From Bacteroidales bacterium (GTDB taxonomy: Bacteria > Bacteroidota > Bacteroidia > Bacteroidales > WCHB1-69), in the NCBI GenBank assembly GCA_028683685.1, contig JAQUHH010000114.1:1-7455 (forward strand): a stretch of 7,455 nucleotides of DNA, given 5' to 3'. Numbering within the stretch: the stretch's first letter is position 1; every line of letters begins with the position of its first letter. Shown here one piece after another: positions 1-6,418 of this stretch. A program made the translations under genes and the position numbers. A model generated the notes under the pieces. That model was not told where the DNA came from. It was given only the letters and a program-made list of their open reading frames with translations, and searched no databases.

Positions 1-833
1 CTATTGAACACGGCAAAGACAGAGTTTTTGATTTTGATTTTACTAAATTTGCCAAAAACTACAACTTCCCCACACTACTCTGCTACAACGCTTTGAAGTT
101 TCTTGAAAAAGAGGGCTATTTTGTGCTAAATGAAGCCTATTATAAACCTTCAAAAATCACGATAAGATGCTCTAATGAAGAAATTTATGGGTTTCAAGTA
201 GCCAATAAAAAATACGATTCCTTTATAAAAACTTTGTTGAGATCATACGGCGGTCTCTTTTCAAGTTTTGTTCAAATCAAAGAACAAGATTTGGCAGATC
301 GACTCAATATTGGCTATAGTCAAGTTATTGCAATTCTGATTCATCTTGAAAAAAATGGAATTATCATTTATGACCAACAAACGGATAAACCCCAAATTAT
401 AATCACCGCCAACCGCGTAAATGAAAATCAAATTACACTTTCGTACGATCGCTATCAATTTTTGAAAGAAACGGCAAAAAAACGCATCGATGCCATGCTA
501 AACTACACCACCAATCAAACAAAATGCCGCAGCAAACTTCTTTTGGAATATTTTGGCGAAACAAACACCCTGAGATGCGGAGAATGCAATATCTGCATCA
601 AACGCAACAAAATGAATATCAACGATTTTGAATTCAACAACACCGTTCATATCATCAAACCTTTGCTGCAAGAAAAACCCATGAAAATGGAAGAGGTAGT
701 GAAATCGGTGGATATTTTTACGGAAGAAAAAACCATTGAAATCATCCGTTGGCTGATTGACAAAGAAAAAATTGACATCATGGAAGACAAAACCTTAATG
801 TGGATAAAACCCAAGAAAAATGCTAAAGAATAA
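1..833 (+). CDS. recQ: ATP-dependent DNA helicase RecQ, C-terminal part (5' end outside window)
   Basis: The reading frame is open from the left edge (first full codon at base 3), so the gene starts upstream; a TTG at 93 is internal and should not be taken as the start. The visible 276 residues are the C-terminal part of a RecQ-family 3'-5' DNA helicase; the ATPase domains are missing. A winged-helix-like stretch (about residues 10-120, FDFDFTKFAKNYNFPTLL onward) precedes the zinc-binding cluster: TKCRSKLLLEYFGE followed by RCGECNIC, giving Cys175, Cys192, Cys195 and Cys198 in visible numbering. About 78 residues follow the cluster, with a helix-rich tail and no recognisable HRDC domain. I recognise this arrangement (wHTH, then Cys4, then short tail) from Bacteroidetes RecQ proteins. 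RecQ acts in recombination and fork repair. The end overlaps the next gene by 14 bases, suggesting co-transcription and translational coupling. Confidence 0.93.
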   Translation, partial: IEHGKDRVFDFDFTKFAKNYNFPTLLCYNALKFLEKEGYFVLNEAYYKPSKITIRCSNEEIYGFQVANKKYDSFIKTLLRSYGGLFSSFVQIKEQDLADRLNIGYSQVIAILIHLEKNGIIIYDQQTDKPQIIITANRVNENQITLSYDRYQFLKETAKKRIDAMLNYTTNQTKCRSKLLLEYFGETNTLRCGECNICIKRNKMNINDFEFNNTVHIIKPLLQEKPMKMEEVVKSVDIFTEEKTIEIIRWLIDKEKIDIMEDKTLMWIKPKKNAKE

Positions 834-1560
834 AAAAATCGTTGTTGTGATGCCCGCTTTTAATGCGGGTAAAACTCTGGAAAGCACCTATCACGAAATT
901 CCTCATACATTGGTGGATGAAGTTATTTTGGTGGACGATGCCAGCACCGATAATACGGTTGAAGTAGCCCAGAGATTGGGAATTAAGCATATTTTGATTC
1001 ACGACCAAAACAAAGGTTATGGAGCCAATCAAAAAAGCTGTTATCAAAAAGCACTTCAATTGAATGCTGATATTATCATTATGCTTCACCCTGACTATCA
1101 ATATACTCCACTGCTTATCCCCGCCATGGTCGAACTCCTCAATACAGAACTCTATCAAGTAGTTTTAGCATCCCGAATTCTTGGAAAAGGTGCTTTAATT
1201 GGTGGAATGCCATATTATAAATATCTATCTAACAGAGTTTTAACTTTTATTCAAAATATTTTACTCCGTCAAAAATTATCCGAATACCACACTGGATACA
1301 GAGCTTACAATGCAGAAGTATTAAAATCCATCAATTTTGAAAACAATTCCGATGATTTTGTTTTTGACAATGAAGTACTTTCGCAAATTGTGATGAAAAA
1401 CTACAAAATAGCCGAGATTAGTTGCCCTACCAAGTATTTTCCAGAAGCCTCTTCCATTAATTTCGGCAGAAGTGTAAAATATGGATTTGGGGTTTTGGCA
1501 ACTTCCATAAAGCATTTTCTTCACAAAAAAAGGATTTTTCAAAATGAATTATATAAATAG
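820..1560 (+). CDS. Family 2 glycosyltransferase (dolichol/polyprenyl-phosphate sugar transferase-like)
   Basis: A 246-residue GT-A fold glycosyltransferase. Visible motifs are the N-terminal strand VVVMPAFNAGKTL (8-20), the nucleotide-sugar-binding VDDASTDNT (38-46, Asp39-Asp40), the metal-site region MLHPDYQYTP (88-97, with Asp92 where many relatives have DxD/DxQ), and the acceptor-side TGYRAY (158-163) and DDFVFDNEVL (178-187) blocks. The family transfers a sugar from an NDP-sugar, in this subgroup often to a polyprenyl phosphate or cell-surface glycan precursor; the actual sugar and acceptor cannot be read from sequence. No signal peptide and no convincing membrane segment are seen, so it is probably cytosolic or peripheral to the inner membrane. 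The ATG at 820 lies inside the recQ 3' end; the conserved first beta-strand begins only a few residues later, which supports this start. No functional link with RecQ is evident. Confidence 0.9.
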   Translation: MLKNKKIVVVMPAFNAGKTLESTYHEIPHTLVDEVILVDDASTDNTVEVAQRLGIKHILIHDQNKGYGANQKSCYQKALQLNADIIIMLHPDYQYTPLLIPAMVELLNTELYQVVLASRILGKGALIGGMPYYKYLSNRVLTFIQNILLRQKLSEYHTGYRAYNAEVLKSINFENNSDDFVFDNEVLSQIVMKNYKIAEISCPTKYFPEASSINFGRSVKYGFGVLATSIKHFLHKKRIFQNELYK

Positions 1561-1598
1561 TGACCGGGTGATTGGGTAACCAAGTGCCTGAATACAGT

Positions 1599-1621
1599 GT
1601 GAGAGTGAGAGTGAGAGTGAG
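1599..1621. repeat. GTGAGA microsatellite, about 3.8 units
   Basis: Three full GTGAGA hexamers at 1599-1616 are followed by GTGAG at 1617-1621. The hexamer tract is non-coding. Its copy number could vary by slippage, but it lies between two gene 3' ends, so no phase-variable gene is implied. Confidence 0.9.
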
Positions 1622-1627
1622 TTTTGA

Positions 1628-1660
1628 GTGCTCACGCCTGATTAAGTGCTTACGCCTGAT
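1628..1660. repeat. 15-base tandem-like direct repeat (1628-1642 and 1646-1660)
   Basis: GTGCTCACGCCTGAT and GTGCTTACGCCTGAT match at 14 of 15 positions, with a 3-base spacer. They share the AGTGC/GCCTGA vocabulary of the flanking 23-base repeats, suggesting the whole gap arose by repeated local duplication of a short degenerate unit. Confidence 0.8.
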
Positions 1661-1765
1661 ACAATAAAGAATTTGAAAAAGGTGACCAAATAACCAAGTG
1701 CCTAACGGCAGATTCGGCGAATCAACACTTGCACTGTATCGTTTCGCACAACGACCAATAAAACT

Positions 1766-2437
1766 TTACATTAAATTCGGTCTTCTTTTTTCAGTTCTTT
1801 CCATGGCTTTTTTGTCTTTCCATTGATCAATCAATTTATCATTTCCCGACAACAAGACCTCAGGAACTTGCCAGCCGTTAAAATTGGCAGGACGAGTATA
1901 AACCGGTGGGGAAACCAAACCATTTTGAAAAGAATCCGACAAAGCCGAAGTTTCGTCGTTTAAAACTCCGGGCAATAATCTCACCAAAGCATCCACCACA
2001 ACCATAGCAGGCAATTCGCCTCCAGAAAGAACAAAATTTCCAATTGAAATTTCACGTGTTACCAAATGTTCTCTAATTCGTTCATCAATACCCTTGTAGT
2101 GGCCACATAACAAAATAATATTTCCATGCATAGACATTCTATTGGCGATTTGCTGATCGAAAAGTTCTCCATCAGGAGTCATAAAAACAACTTCATCATA
2201 ATCCCTTTCAGATTTCAGAAAGGAGATACATTTATATATCGGTTCAATCATCATCACCATTCCTGGCTCGCCACCATAGGGATAATCATCCACTTTATGA
2301 TGCTTATTTTCAGAAAAATCACGAATATTATGAATAAAAATTTCTGTCAAGTTCTTTTGAACGGCTCGTTTTATTATAGAATGTTGAAAAGGTCCATCAA
2401 ACATTTCTGGAAATAGGGTCAAAATATCTATTCTCAT
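1766..2437 (-). CDS. trmD: tRNA (guanine37-N1)-methyltransferase TrmD
   Basis: TrmD methylates N1 of G37, next to the anticodon, using S-adenosylmethionine, and prevents +1 frameshifting; it is a cytosolic SPOUT-class enzyme that works as a homodimer. The 223 residues cover a full-length short TrmD: MRIDILTLFPEMF start, DDYPYGGEPGMVM (50-62), the knot segments LLCGHYKGIDER (109-120) and EISIGNFVLSGGELPA (129-144), RLLPGVL with Arg153, SDSF with Asp168 (the catalytic Asp169 equivalent of the E. coli enzyme), GLVSPPVYTRP (173-183) and the RTEKRRPNL tail. Two deviations stand out: GGEPGM where GGGPGM or GGGAGM is usual, and IGN for IGD. It is the last gene of the minus-strand operon, 4 bases after the O-methyltransferase stop. 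The usual rpsP-rimM-rplS neighbours are absent. Confidence 0.96.
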   Translation of the reverse strand: MRIDILTLFPEMFDGPFQHSIIKRAVQKNLTEIFIHNIRDFSENKHHKVDDYPYGGEPGMVMMIEPIYKCISFLKSERDYDEVVFMTPDGELFDQQIANRMSMHGNIILLCGHYKGIDERIREHLVTREISIGNFVLSGGELPAMVVVDALVRLLPGVLNDETSALSDSFQNGLVSPPVYTRPANFNGWQVPEVLLSGNDKLIDQWKDKKAMERTEKRRPNLM

Positions 2438-2441
2438 CTTT

Positions 2442-3098
2442 TTACTTTTTCTGAATTAATAAAATTCCGTCTCTTAATGGCAACAACATCACCTCTACTC
2501 TATCATCCTGAGCAATCCGTTTATTAAAAGCATCAATTAAGCGAGTGGACTCATCATGCAAAACATCACTGGGAATCAACACCTTACCACTCCATAAAAC
2601 ATTATCCACCAAAACAATTCCCCCAGGATTTAAAGCGTCAATAATCAAATCATAATAGCGGTCGTATTCCGACTTATCTCCATCCATAAAAACCAAATCC
2701 CATTTTTCATTTAAACTTGGAATTACGTTTAACGCATCTCCAATAATCAAATTAATTTTGCTTTCGAGTTTGGCTTTCCGGATATATTTTTCAATGATGT
2801 CTTGATGTTCTTCATTGGTCTCAATGGTAAATAAAATCCCATTTTCGGGCAATTCCATCGCCATCGAAATGGCTGAATATCCACTAAATGTGCCAATTTC
2901 CAGAACTCTTTGAGGTTTTTTCATACGACAAATAAAACGCAAAAGATGACTTTGCTGTTTTCCCGAAATCATTCTGGGATTGAGCATTTTCAGGTAGGTT
3001 TCGCGAAATAACTCCTGCAAAATCAAGGGCTCGTCGCTGCTGTGAGCATCGGCGTATTCGTTAAAAGCCTCATTTACACAACTGTCTTCGTATCTCAT
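2442..3098 (-). CDS. SAM-dependent O-methyltransferase, class I (CCoAOMT/Methyltransf_3 type)
   Basis: A 218-residue Rossmann-fold methyltransferase. The SAM-binding motif I is VLEIGTFSGYS (65-75), the acidic residue binding the SAM ribose is in TIET (Glu93 region), followed by IIGDALNVIP (118-127). The divalent-metal site typical of the catechol/caffeoyl-CoA O-methyltransferase family is visible as FMDGDK (Asp139) and VDNVLW (Asp165-Asn166). Length and motif order match bacterial members, which methylate hydroxyl groups of catechol-like or other small acceptors; the natural substrate of this one is not deducible. It is cytosolic, with no signal peptide. The ATG overlaps the stop of the upstream M16 peptidase gene (ATGA), and trmD follows after 4 bases, so the three are very likely one transcript with coupled translation. 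Confidence 0.93.
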   Translation of the reverse strand: MRYEDSCVNEAFNEYADAHSSDEPLILQELFRETYLKMLNPRMISGKQQSHLLRFICRMKKPQRVLEIGTFSGYSAISMAMELPENGILFTIETNEEHQDIIEKYIRKAKLESKINLIIGDALNVIPSLNEKWDLVFMDGDKSEYDRYYDLIIDALNPGGIVLVDNVLWSGKVLIPSDVLHDESTRLIDAFNKRIAQDDRVEVMLLPLRDGILLIQKK

Positions 3099-4327
3099 TT
3101 TCGTCCTATTGTAATTAAACTAAACGCCTCGGGGTTCAACATCTCGTTGGATATTTCTAAAATATCGGAAGCCGAAATGCTCTCAATTTTTTTATATACA
3201 TCCGTCATCGAATCAATTTGATTGAAAAACAACATGCTTTTGGCCATCGAAACCATCTCGTTTAAACTGGATTCACCGCTCAATGCCAACTGTCCAATAA
3301 ACTGTTTTTTGGCACGACTCAATTGAAGTGTTCCTAGTTTTTCCGTTTTTAACTTATGAAACTCATTCTGAATCAATGAAATAGTTTTATCTACATGATT
3401 TTTATCAGTGGCAAAATAGACCGAAAAAAAGCCCGTGTCTGACAAAGGCTGAAAATTGGACTCAACCGCATACGCATAGCCATTTTTTTCTCGAATGGAA
3501 ATATTTAAACGAGTATTCATGCCTGGTCCACCCAACAAATTATTGATCAAACTAAAAACATTCTTTTTGTCGTTGTGCATATCATACGAAAGTCGACCAT
3601 AAATACTATTTGACTGATGCGAACTTAATTTAACAAACTGATTATCAGGGCTGTTTCCTTTAAAAACAGAGTTTTCATACATCCGTTTGGAGCTTGGAAT
3701 AGAACCAAAACAATCTTCTACAATTTTAATCAGTTTTGCAAAAGAGATATTTCCCACCGAAGCAATTACCATTTGATCGCAGGTATAAGTTCGATTTATA
3801 AAACTCAAAATATCTTTTCGTTTCATAGATCTTACGGAGCTCACAGAGCCTAAAATATTTCTTCCCAGTGGATGATTTTCAAAAATCAGATCTTCAAACA
3901 TATCAAAACTCAGCTCTGCTGGATTGTCCTTGTATGATTTAATCTCTTCGATTACCACATCTTTTTCAACATCAATATCTTTTTGGGCAAAAACAGAGTT
4001 AAAAATAATATCCGAAAGCAATTCGGCACTTCGGTGATAATAAGGTTTTAGAAATGAAGCATAAAAAATAGTTTCTTCTTTGGCTGTAAACGCATTGAGC
4101 TCACCTCCAACGTTTTCCATTCGTGCAAGCACATGAAAAGGTTTGCGTTTTTTGGTTCCTTTAAAAATCATATGTTCAATAAAATGGGCAACTCCCCATT
4201 CGTGCGGCAATTCGTCACGCGAACCCGATTTAACTGCCAAACACATATGCGAAACCTGACTGGGTACTTGTTTGTGAACAATTCTAATTCCGTTGGAAAG
4301 AGTATGATATGAGTACTTATCCTTCAT
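3095..4327 (-). CDS. M16 family zinc metallopeptidase (processing-peptidase-like)
   Basis: A single-unit, two-lobed M16 peptidase of 410 residues counted from the ATG at 4327; a TTG codon immediately before it (4330-4328) is a less likely start. The inverted zinc motif HFIEH (His48, Glu51, His52) is intact, and a Glu ligand follows at the expected distance (Glu128 in VIEEIKSYKDNPAE). NAFTAKEETIFYASF and HPLGRNILG are typical of the N-terminal lobe. The C-terminal lobe has LLGGPGMNTRL and REKNGYAYAVES (about 264-290), where the substrate-binding Arg and Tyr of M16B enzymes sit. The family degrades or processes short peptides and presequences, with two lobes closing around the substrate. No signal peptide or lipobox is seen, so it is presumably cytoplasmic. 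It is the first gene of the minus-strand operon, behind a promoter candidate only about 20 bases upstream. Confidence 0.94.
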   Translation of the reverse strand: MKDKYSYHTLSNGIRIVHKQVPSQVSHMCLAVKSGSRDELPHEWGVAHFIEHMIFKGTKKRKPFHVLARMENVGGELNAFTAKEETIFYASFLKPYYHRSAELLSDIIFNSVFAQKDIDVEKDVVIEEIKSYKDNPAELSFDMFEDLIFENHPLGRNILGSVSSVRSMKRKDILSFINRTYTCDQMVIASVGNISFAKLIKIVEDCFGSIPSSKRMYENSVFKGNSPDNQFVKLSSHQSNSIYGRLSYDMHNDKKNVFSLINNLLGGPGMNTRLNISIREKNGYAYAVESNFQPLSDTGFFSVYFATDKNHVDKTISLIQNEFHKLKTEKLGTLQLSRAKKQFIGQLALSGESSLNEMVSMAKSMLFFNQIDSMTDVYKKIESISASDILEISNEMLNPEAFSLITIGRK

Positions 4328-4349
4328 CAATTTTTATTTTTAAGGTCTG

Positions 4350-4381
4350 CAAAAGTACGAATTCTTTTGAGTTTAAAGAAA
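4350..4381 (-). promoter_or_regulatory. Bacteroidetes-type promoter for the M16-methyltransferase-trmD operon
   Basis: On the minus strand TACTTTTG (4357-4350) matches the Bacteroidetes -7 consensus TAnnTTTG exactly. A weak -33 match, TTTC for TTTG, lies 20 bases upstream (4381-4378). The start codon at 4327 is about 22 bases from the box, which implies a very short, A-rich leader with no clear Shine-Dalgarno. Confidence 0.55.
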
Positions 4382-4639
4382 TAGCAAGAATAATCCAAAG
4401 CATTGTACTTATGAGCATAAAATTTCCTGGTTTTCTAATGTTGTTATCCATGCCAGAAGCATACAATTATTTGATAAAGCAAGAGCTGTATGAGATTTCC
4501 CACTTTGCTCGAAATGAAGTATCTCGTGGTATTTGTTCAGTTTACAAAAATTGCTTGGTTTAAGAGTTAAGCACTTTCCATCTAGGAAACCGAGTCTATC
4601 CAAATTAATCAAACAAAAAATCGCTATATATCTATATTA

Positions 4640-4673
4640 TTTGTTGTAAGTTCAGCTAATAATTGTAGTTTTG
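4640..4673 (+). promoter_or_regulatory. Bacteroidetes-type promoter for hpt-adk operon
   Basis: TAGTTTTG at 4666-4673 matches the -7 consensus TAnnTTTG exactly. TTTGTTG at 4640-4646 supplies the -33 TTG element, with 19 bases between 4646 and 4666. Transcription would start only about 10-15 bases before the hpt ATG at 4691, giving a minimal leader. This leaves no room for a leader riboswitch. Confidence 0.65.
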
Positions 4674-4690
4674 CTTCAAATTCAAAAACA

Positions 4691-5227
4691 ATGGATGAAA
4701 TTACGATCAAAGACAAACGATTTGTCAAATACATCTCTGCTGAAGTAATAGAAAAGGCTGTTAGAGAAGTAGCTCAAAAAATAAATGTGGATTATCATGA
4801 CAAAACTCCTATATTTTTGGTTGTTTTAAATGGTGCTATCATTTTTGCAAGCGATTTATTAAAAAATTTAAGTATTGATTGTGAAATAAGTTGCATAAAA
4901 ATCTCTTCCTACAAAGGAATGATTCGGCAAGATGAAGTGAAGACATTGATTGGGCTCAAATCCGAAATTAAGAACAGAGATATTATCATTGTTGAAGACA
5001 TTGTTGATACTGGTAATACTATTGACACTTTAATTAATCTCTTGTTGCCCGAACAACCAGCATCGATAAAAATCGCCACTATGACCTATAAAGAGGAAGC
5101 TTATAGCAAAGCTCATAAGATTGATTATGTGGCACTTCGCATTCCCAATAAATTTATTGTTGGCTATGGCCTAGACTATGATGAATTGGGCAGAAATTAT
5201 AAAAACATTTATCAAGTACTTGAATAA
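4691..5227 (+). CDS. hpt: Hypoxanthine(-guanine) phosphoribosyltransferase
   Basis: Type I phosphoribosyltransferase of 178 residues that joins hypoxanthine (and usually guanine) to PRPP, giving IMP/GMP and pyrophosphate in purine salvage; cytosolic. The PRPP-binding signature IIIVEDIVDTGNT (98-110) carries the Glu102-Asp103 pair and Asp106, the position of the catalytic base. VVLNGAIIFASDL (44-56) is the pyrophosphate-binding loop region, ISSYKGM (71-77) begins the flexible loop, and the base pocket is formed by TYKEE (Lys134), PNKFIVGYGLDYDELGRNY (152-170, Phe155 stacking on the base). Length and motifs are complete. The ATG follows a good promoter. It is the first gene of an operon with the adenylate kinase genes, 12 bases upstream of the next ATG; hpt-adk proximity is familiar in Bacteroidetes and fits nucleotide salvage feeding phosphorylation. 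Confidence 0.96.
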   Translation: MDEITIKDKRFVKYISAEVIEKAVREVAQKINVDYHDKTPIFLVVLNGAIIFASDLLKNLSIDCEISCIKISSYKGMIRQDEVKTLIGLKSEIKNRDIIIVEDIVDTGNTIDTLINLLLPEQPASIKIATMTYKEEAYSKAHKIDYVALRIPNKFIVGYGLDYDELGRNYKNIYQVLE

Positions 5228-5239
5228 AAAACATACTTC

Positions 5240-6409
5240 ATGCTAAACATTGCATTATTTGGGGCACCCGGAGCAGGCAAAGGGACCCAATCAGAATTAT
5301 TGGCAAAGCGTTACAATCTTATACATTTATCAACGGGTGAAATGCTCCGTCATGAAATTGCCGAAGAAACAGAGATTGGTTTATTCGCCAAAAGTATTAT
5401 CGCTCGCGGTGAATTGGTATCCGATGATATTATCGTTCAAATCATTGAAGACAAAATCAAGATGAATCCCAATGCCAATGGTTTTTTGTTTGATGGATTT
5501 CCAAGAACCGTGGTACAAGCTTATATATTGGATGGTCTTTTATTGCGTTTAAATACTGCACTCACATGTATGCTCAGTTTGGAAGCTCCAAAAGAAGTTT
5601 TATACGACCGTTTAATCAAACGTGCTAGCGAATCGGGGAGAAAAGATGACTCGCATGATGTAGTGATGTACCGACTAAAAGAGTACGAAGAAAAGACACT
5701 TCCTGTTGCTGATTTTTATCGTGAAAAAGGCAAATATTTCGGAGTTAATGGAGTGGGAAGCATAGAAGAGATTTTCAAAAACTTAAACATAGTAGTTGAA
5801 AAAACACTTCGGGAAACCCTCTTGAATGTTGTTGTAATTGGTCGCCCTGGCGGTGGAAAAGGCTCTCAAGGGCATTTATTAGCAAAAGAATATAACCTTG
5901 CTTATATTTCTACCGGACAAATTCTTCGAGAAGAAGTGAAAAAAGACAGCGACCTTGGCAAGCGTGTCATGCCATACTTGCAAACGGGACTGAATGTACC
6001 AGATGAAATCATTATTCAAATGCTTGAAAAAGAGATAAAACTACATCCAGATGCCCGCGGTTTTATATTCAAAGGTTTTCCAAGAACCATTGTTCAGGCA
6101 TATATTTTGGACGGAATGTTGATGCGACAAAAATCTTCGGTTAGCTTGGCCATCAATTTGGAAGTTCCCATGCTTGAGTGTTTCAAACGACTGTCTATGC
6201 GAGCCAAAACAACTAAAAAAAGGACCTATGATACCGAAACAGATCTTATAATTCGTCGTATGGAAGAATATGAATTAAAGACAAAACCGGTTATAGAATA
6301 TTATAAAAAACTAAATAAATACACTTTAGTAGACGGAATTGGGAGTGAAATAGAAATCTACGAAAGACTTTCTGGAGTTGTTGAAAAGTGGTTTAAAAAG
6401 ATACGATAA
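5240..6409 (+). CDS. Tandem adenylate kinase: intact Adk domain fused to a divergent Adk domain
   Basis: One uninterrupted 389-residue frame holds two complete Adk domains; a normal bacterial Adk of the short-LID type is about 190 residues. Domain 1 (1 to ~188) looks active: P-loop GAPGAGKGTQ (8-17, Lys14), STGEMLR (Arg37), FDGFPRT (Asp85, Arg89), Gln93, LID/core arginines Arg124, Arg128, Arg134 with KDD, and Arg145. Domain 2 (~195-389) has GRPGGGKGSQ (201-210, Lys207), STGQILR (Gln227, Arg230), FKGFPRT (Lys278 where Asp is expected, Arg282), Gln286, Arg317, Arg321, Arg328 followed by TYD instead of xDD, and Arg340. It keeps nucleotide-binding features but not the acidic residues. The linker is only about six residues. 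Adk catalyses ATP+AMP <=> 2 ADP in the cytosol. The second domain may be regulatory, structural or altered in substrate; that is inference. Confidence 0.93.
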   Translation: MLNIALFGAPGAGKGTQSELLAKRYNLIHLSTGEMLRHEIAEETEIGLFAKSIIARGELVSDDIIVQIIEDKIKMNPNANGFLFDGFPRTVVQAYILDGLLLRLNTALTCMLSLEAPKEVLYDRLIKRASESGRKDDSHDVVMYRLKEYEEKTLPVADFYREKGKYFGVNGVGSIEEIFKNLNIVVEKTLRETLLNVVVIGRPGGGKGSQGHLLAKEYNLAYISTGQILREEVKKDSDLGKRVMPYLQTGLNVPDEIIIQMLEKEIKLHPDARGFIFKGFPRTIVQAYILDGMLMRQKSSVSLAINLEVPMLECFKRLSMRAKTTKKRTYDTETDLIIRRMEEYELKTKPVIEYYKKLNKYTLVDGIGSEIEIYERLSGVVEKWFKKIR

Positions 6410-6418
6410 AACACGTTT

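Larger units (their letters stand above)
1567..1703. repeat. Imperfect 23-base direct repeat pair (1567-1589 and 1681-1703)
   Basis: Both copies begin GGTGA and end TAACCAAGTGCCT. They differ only at the five bases between these blocks (TTGGG versus CCAAA), and all five changes are transitions. The copies are 114 bases apart and bracket the microsatellite and the second repeat pair. Confidence 0.75.
1561..1765. other. Convergent intergenic region of degenerate short repeats
   Basis: This 205-base gap separates the 3' ends of the glycosyltransferase and trmD. It contains no plausible gene. It does hold a GTGAGA microsatellite (1599-1621), two direct repeat pairs, an 8-base inverted pair ATACAGTG (1592-1599) / CACTGTAT (1732-1739), and a small perfect hairpin GATTC-GGC-GAATC (1711-1723) flanked by CAAGTG (1695-1700) and CACTTG (1726-1731). 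Its base use (rich in GTG, AGTGCC, GCCTGA) differs from the coding DNA on either side. No stem followed by a T-run is seen, so transcription termination for the two convergent genes is not explained by a classical intrinsic terminator. Confidence 0.7.
4328..4690. other. Divergent intergenic region with no supported gene
   Basis: This 363-base stretch separates the divergent M16 and hpt operons. Promoter candidates lie at both ends. The roughly 250 bases between them hold no gene I can support. Overlapping frames are open on both strands in the middle (plus-strand 4309-4563, minus-strand 4409-4612), but neither product resembles a known protein, neither has a promoter of its own, and the plus-strand one starts inside the M16 gene. 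No tRNA, rRNA or strong riboswitch-like fold was recognised. Confidence 0.6.

Noticed and set aside
93..95. TTG as start codon of the first gene
   Set aside because: The frame is open to the window edge, and the residues before TTG (FDFDFTKFAKNYNFPTLL) match the RecQ family, so the gene is a partial recQ.
823..1158. 111-codon minus-strand open frame within the glycosyltransferase gene
   Set aside because: It is a shadow of the glycosyltransferase, whose motifs are unambiguous in the plus-strand frame.
4328..4330. TTG as start of the M16 peptidase
   Set aside because: An ATG follows directly at 4327. It is the more usual start, and the one-residue extension has no support.
4309..4563. 84-codon plus-strand open frame between M16 and hpt
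   Set aside because: It begins inside the M16 coding region on the opposite strand, its product has no recognisable motif, and no promoter or start signal supports it.
4409..4612. 67-codon minus-strand open frame in the divergent intergenic region
   Set aside because: The product resembles nothing I recognise, and it overlaps an open frame on the other strand in AT-rich DNA, so it is more likely chance. A decayed gene remains possible but cannot be supported.
4674..4690. Purine riboswitch ahead of hpt
   Set aside because: The predicted leader is only about 10-15 bases, and no aptamer-like fold or conserved purine-riboswitch core was seen upstream.
5800..5830. Frameshift or missing stop between two separate adk genes
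   Set aside because: The frame runs through the junction with an intact linker, and both domains are complete in the same frame. An unannotated stop is not present in the sequence as given, although an assembly check would be prudent.
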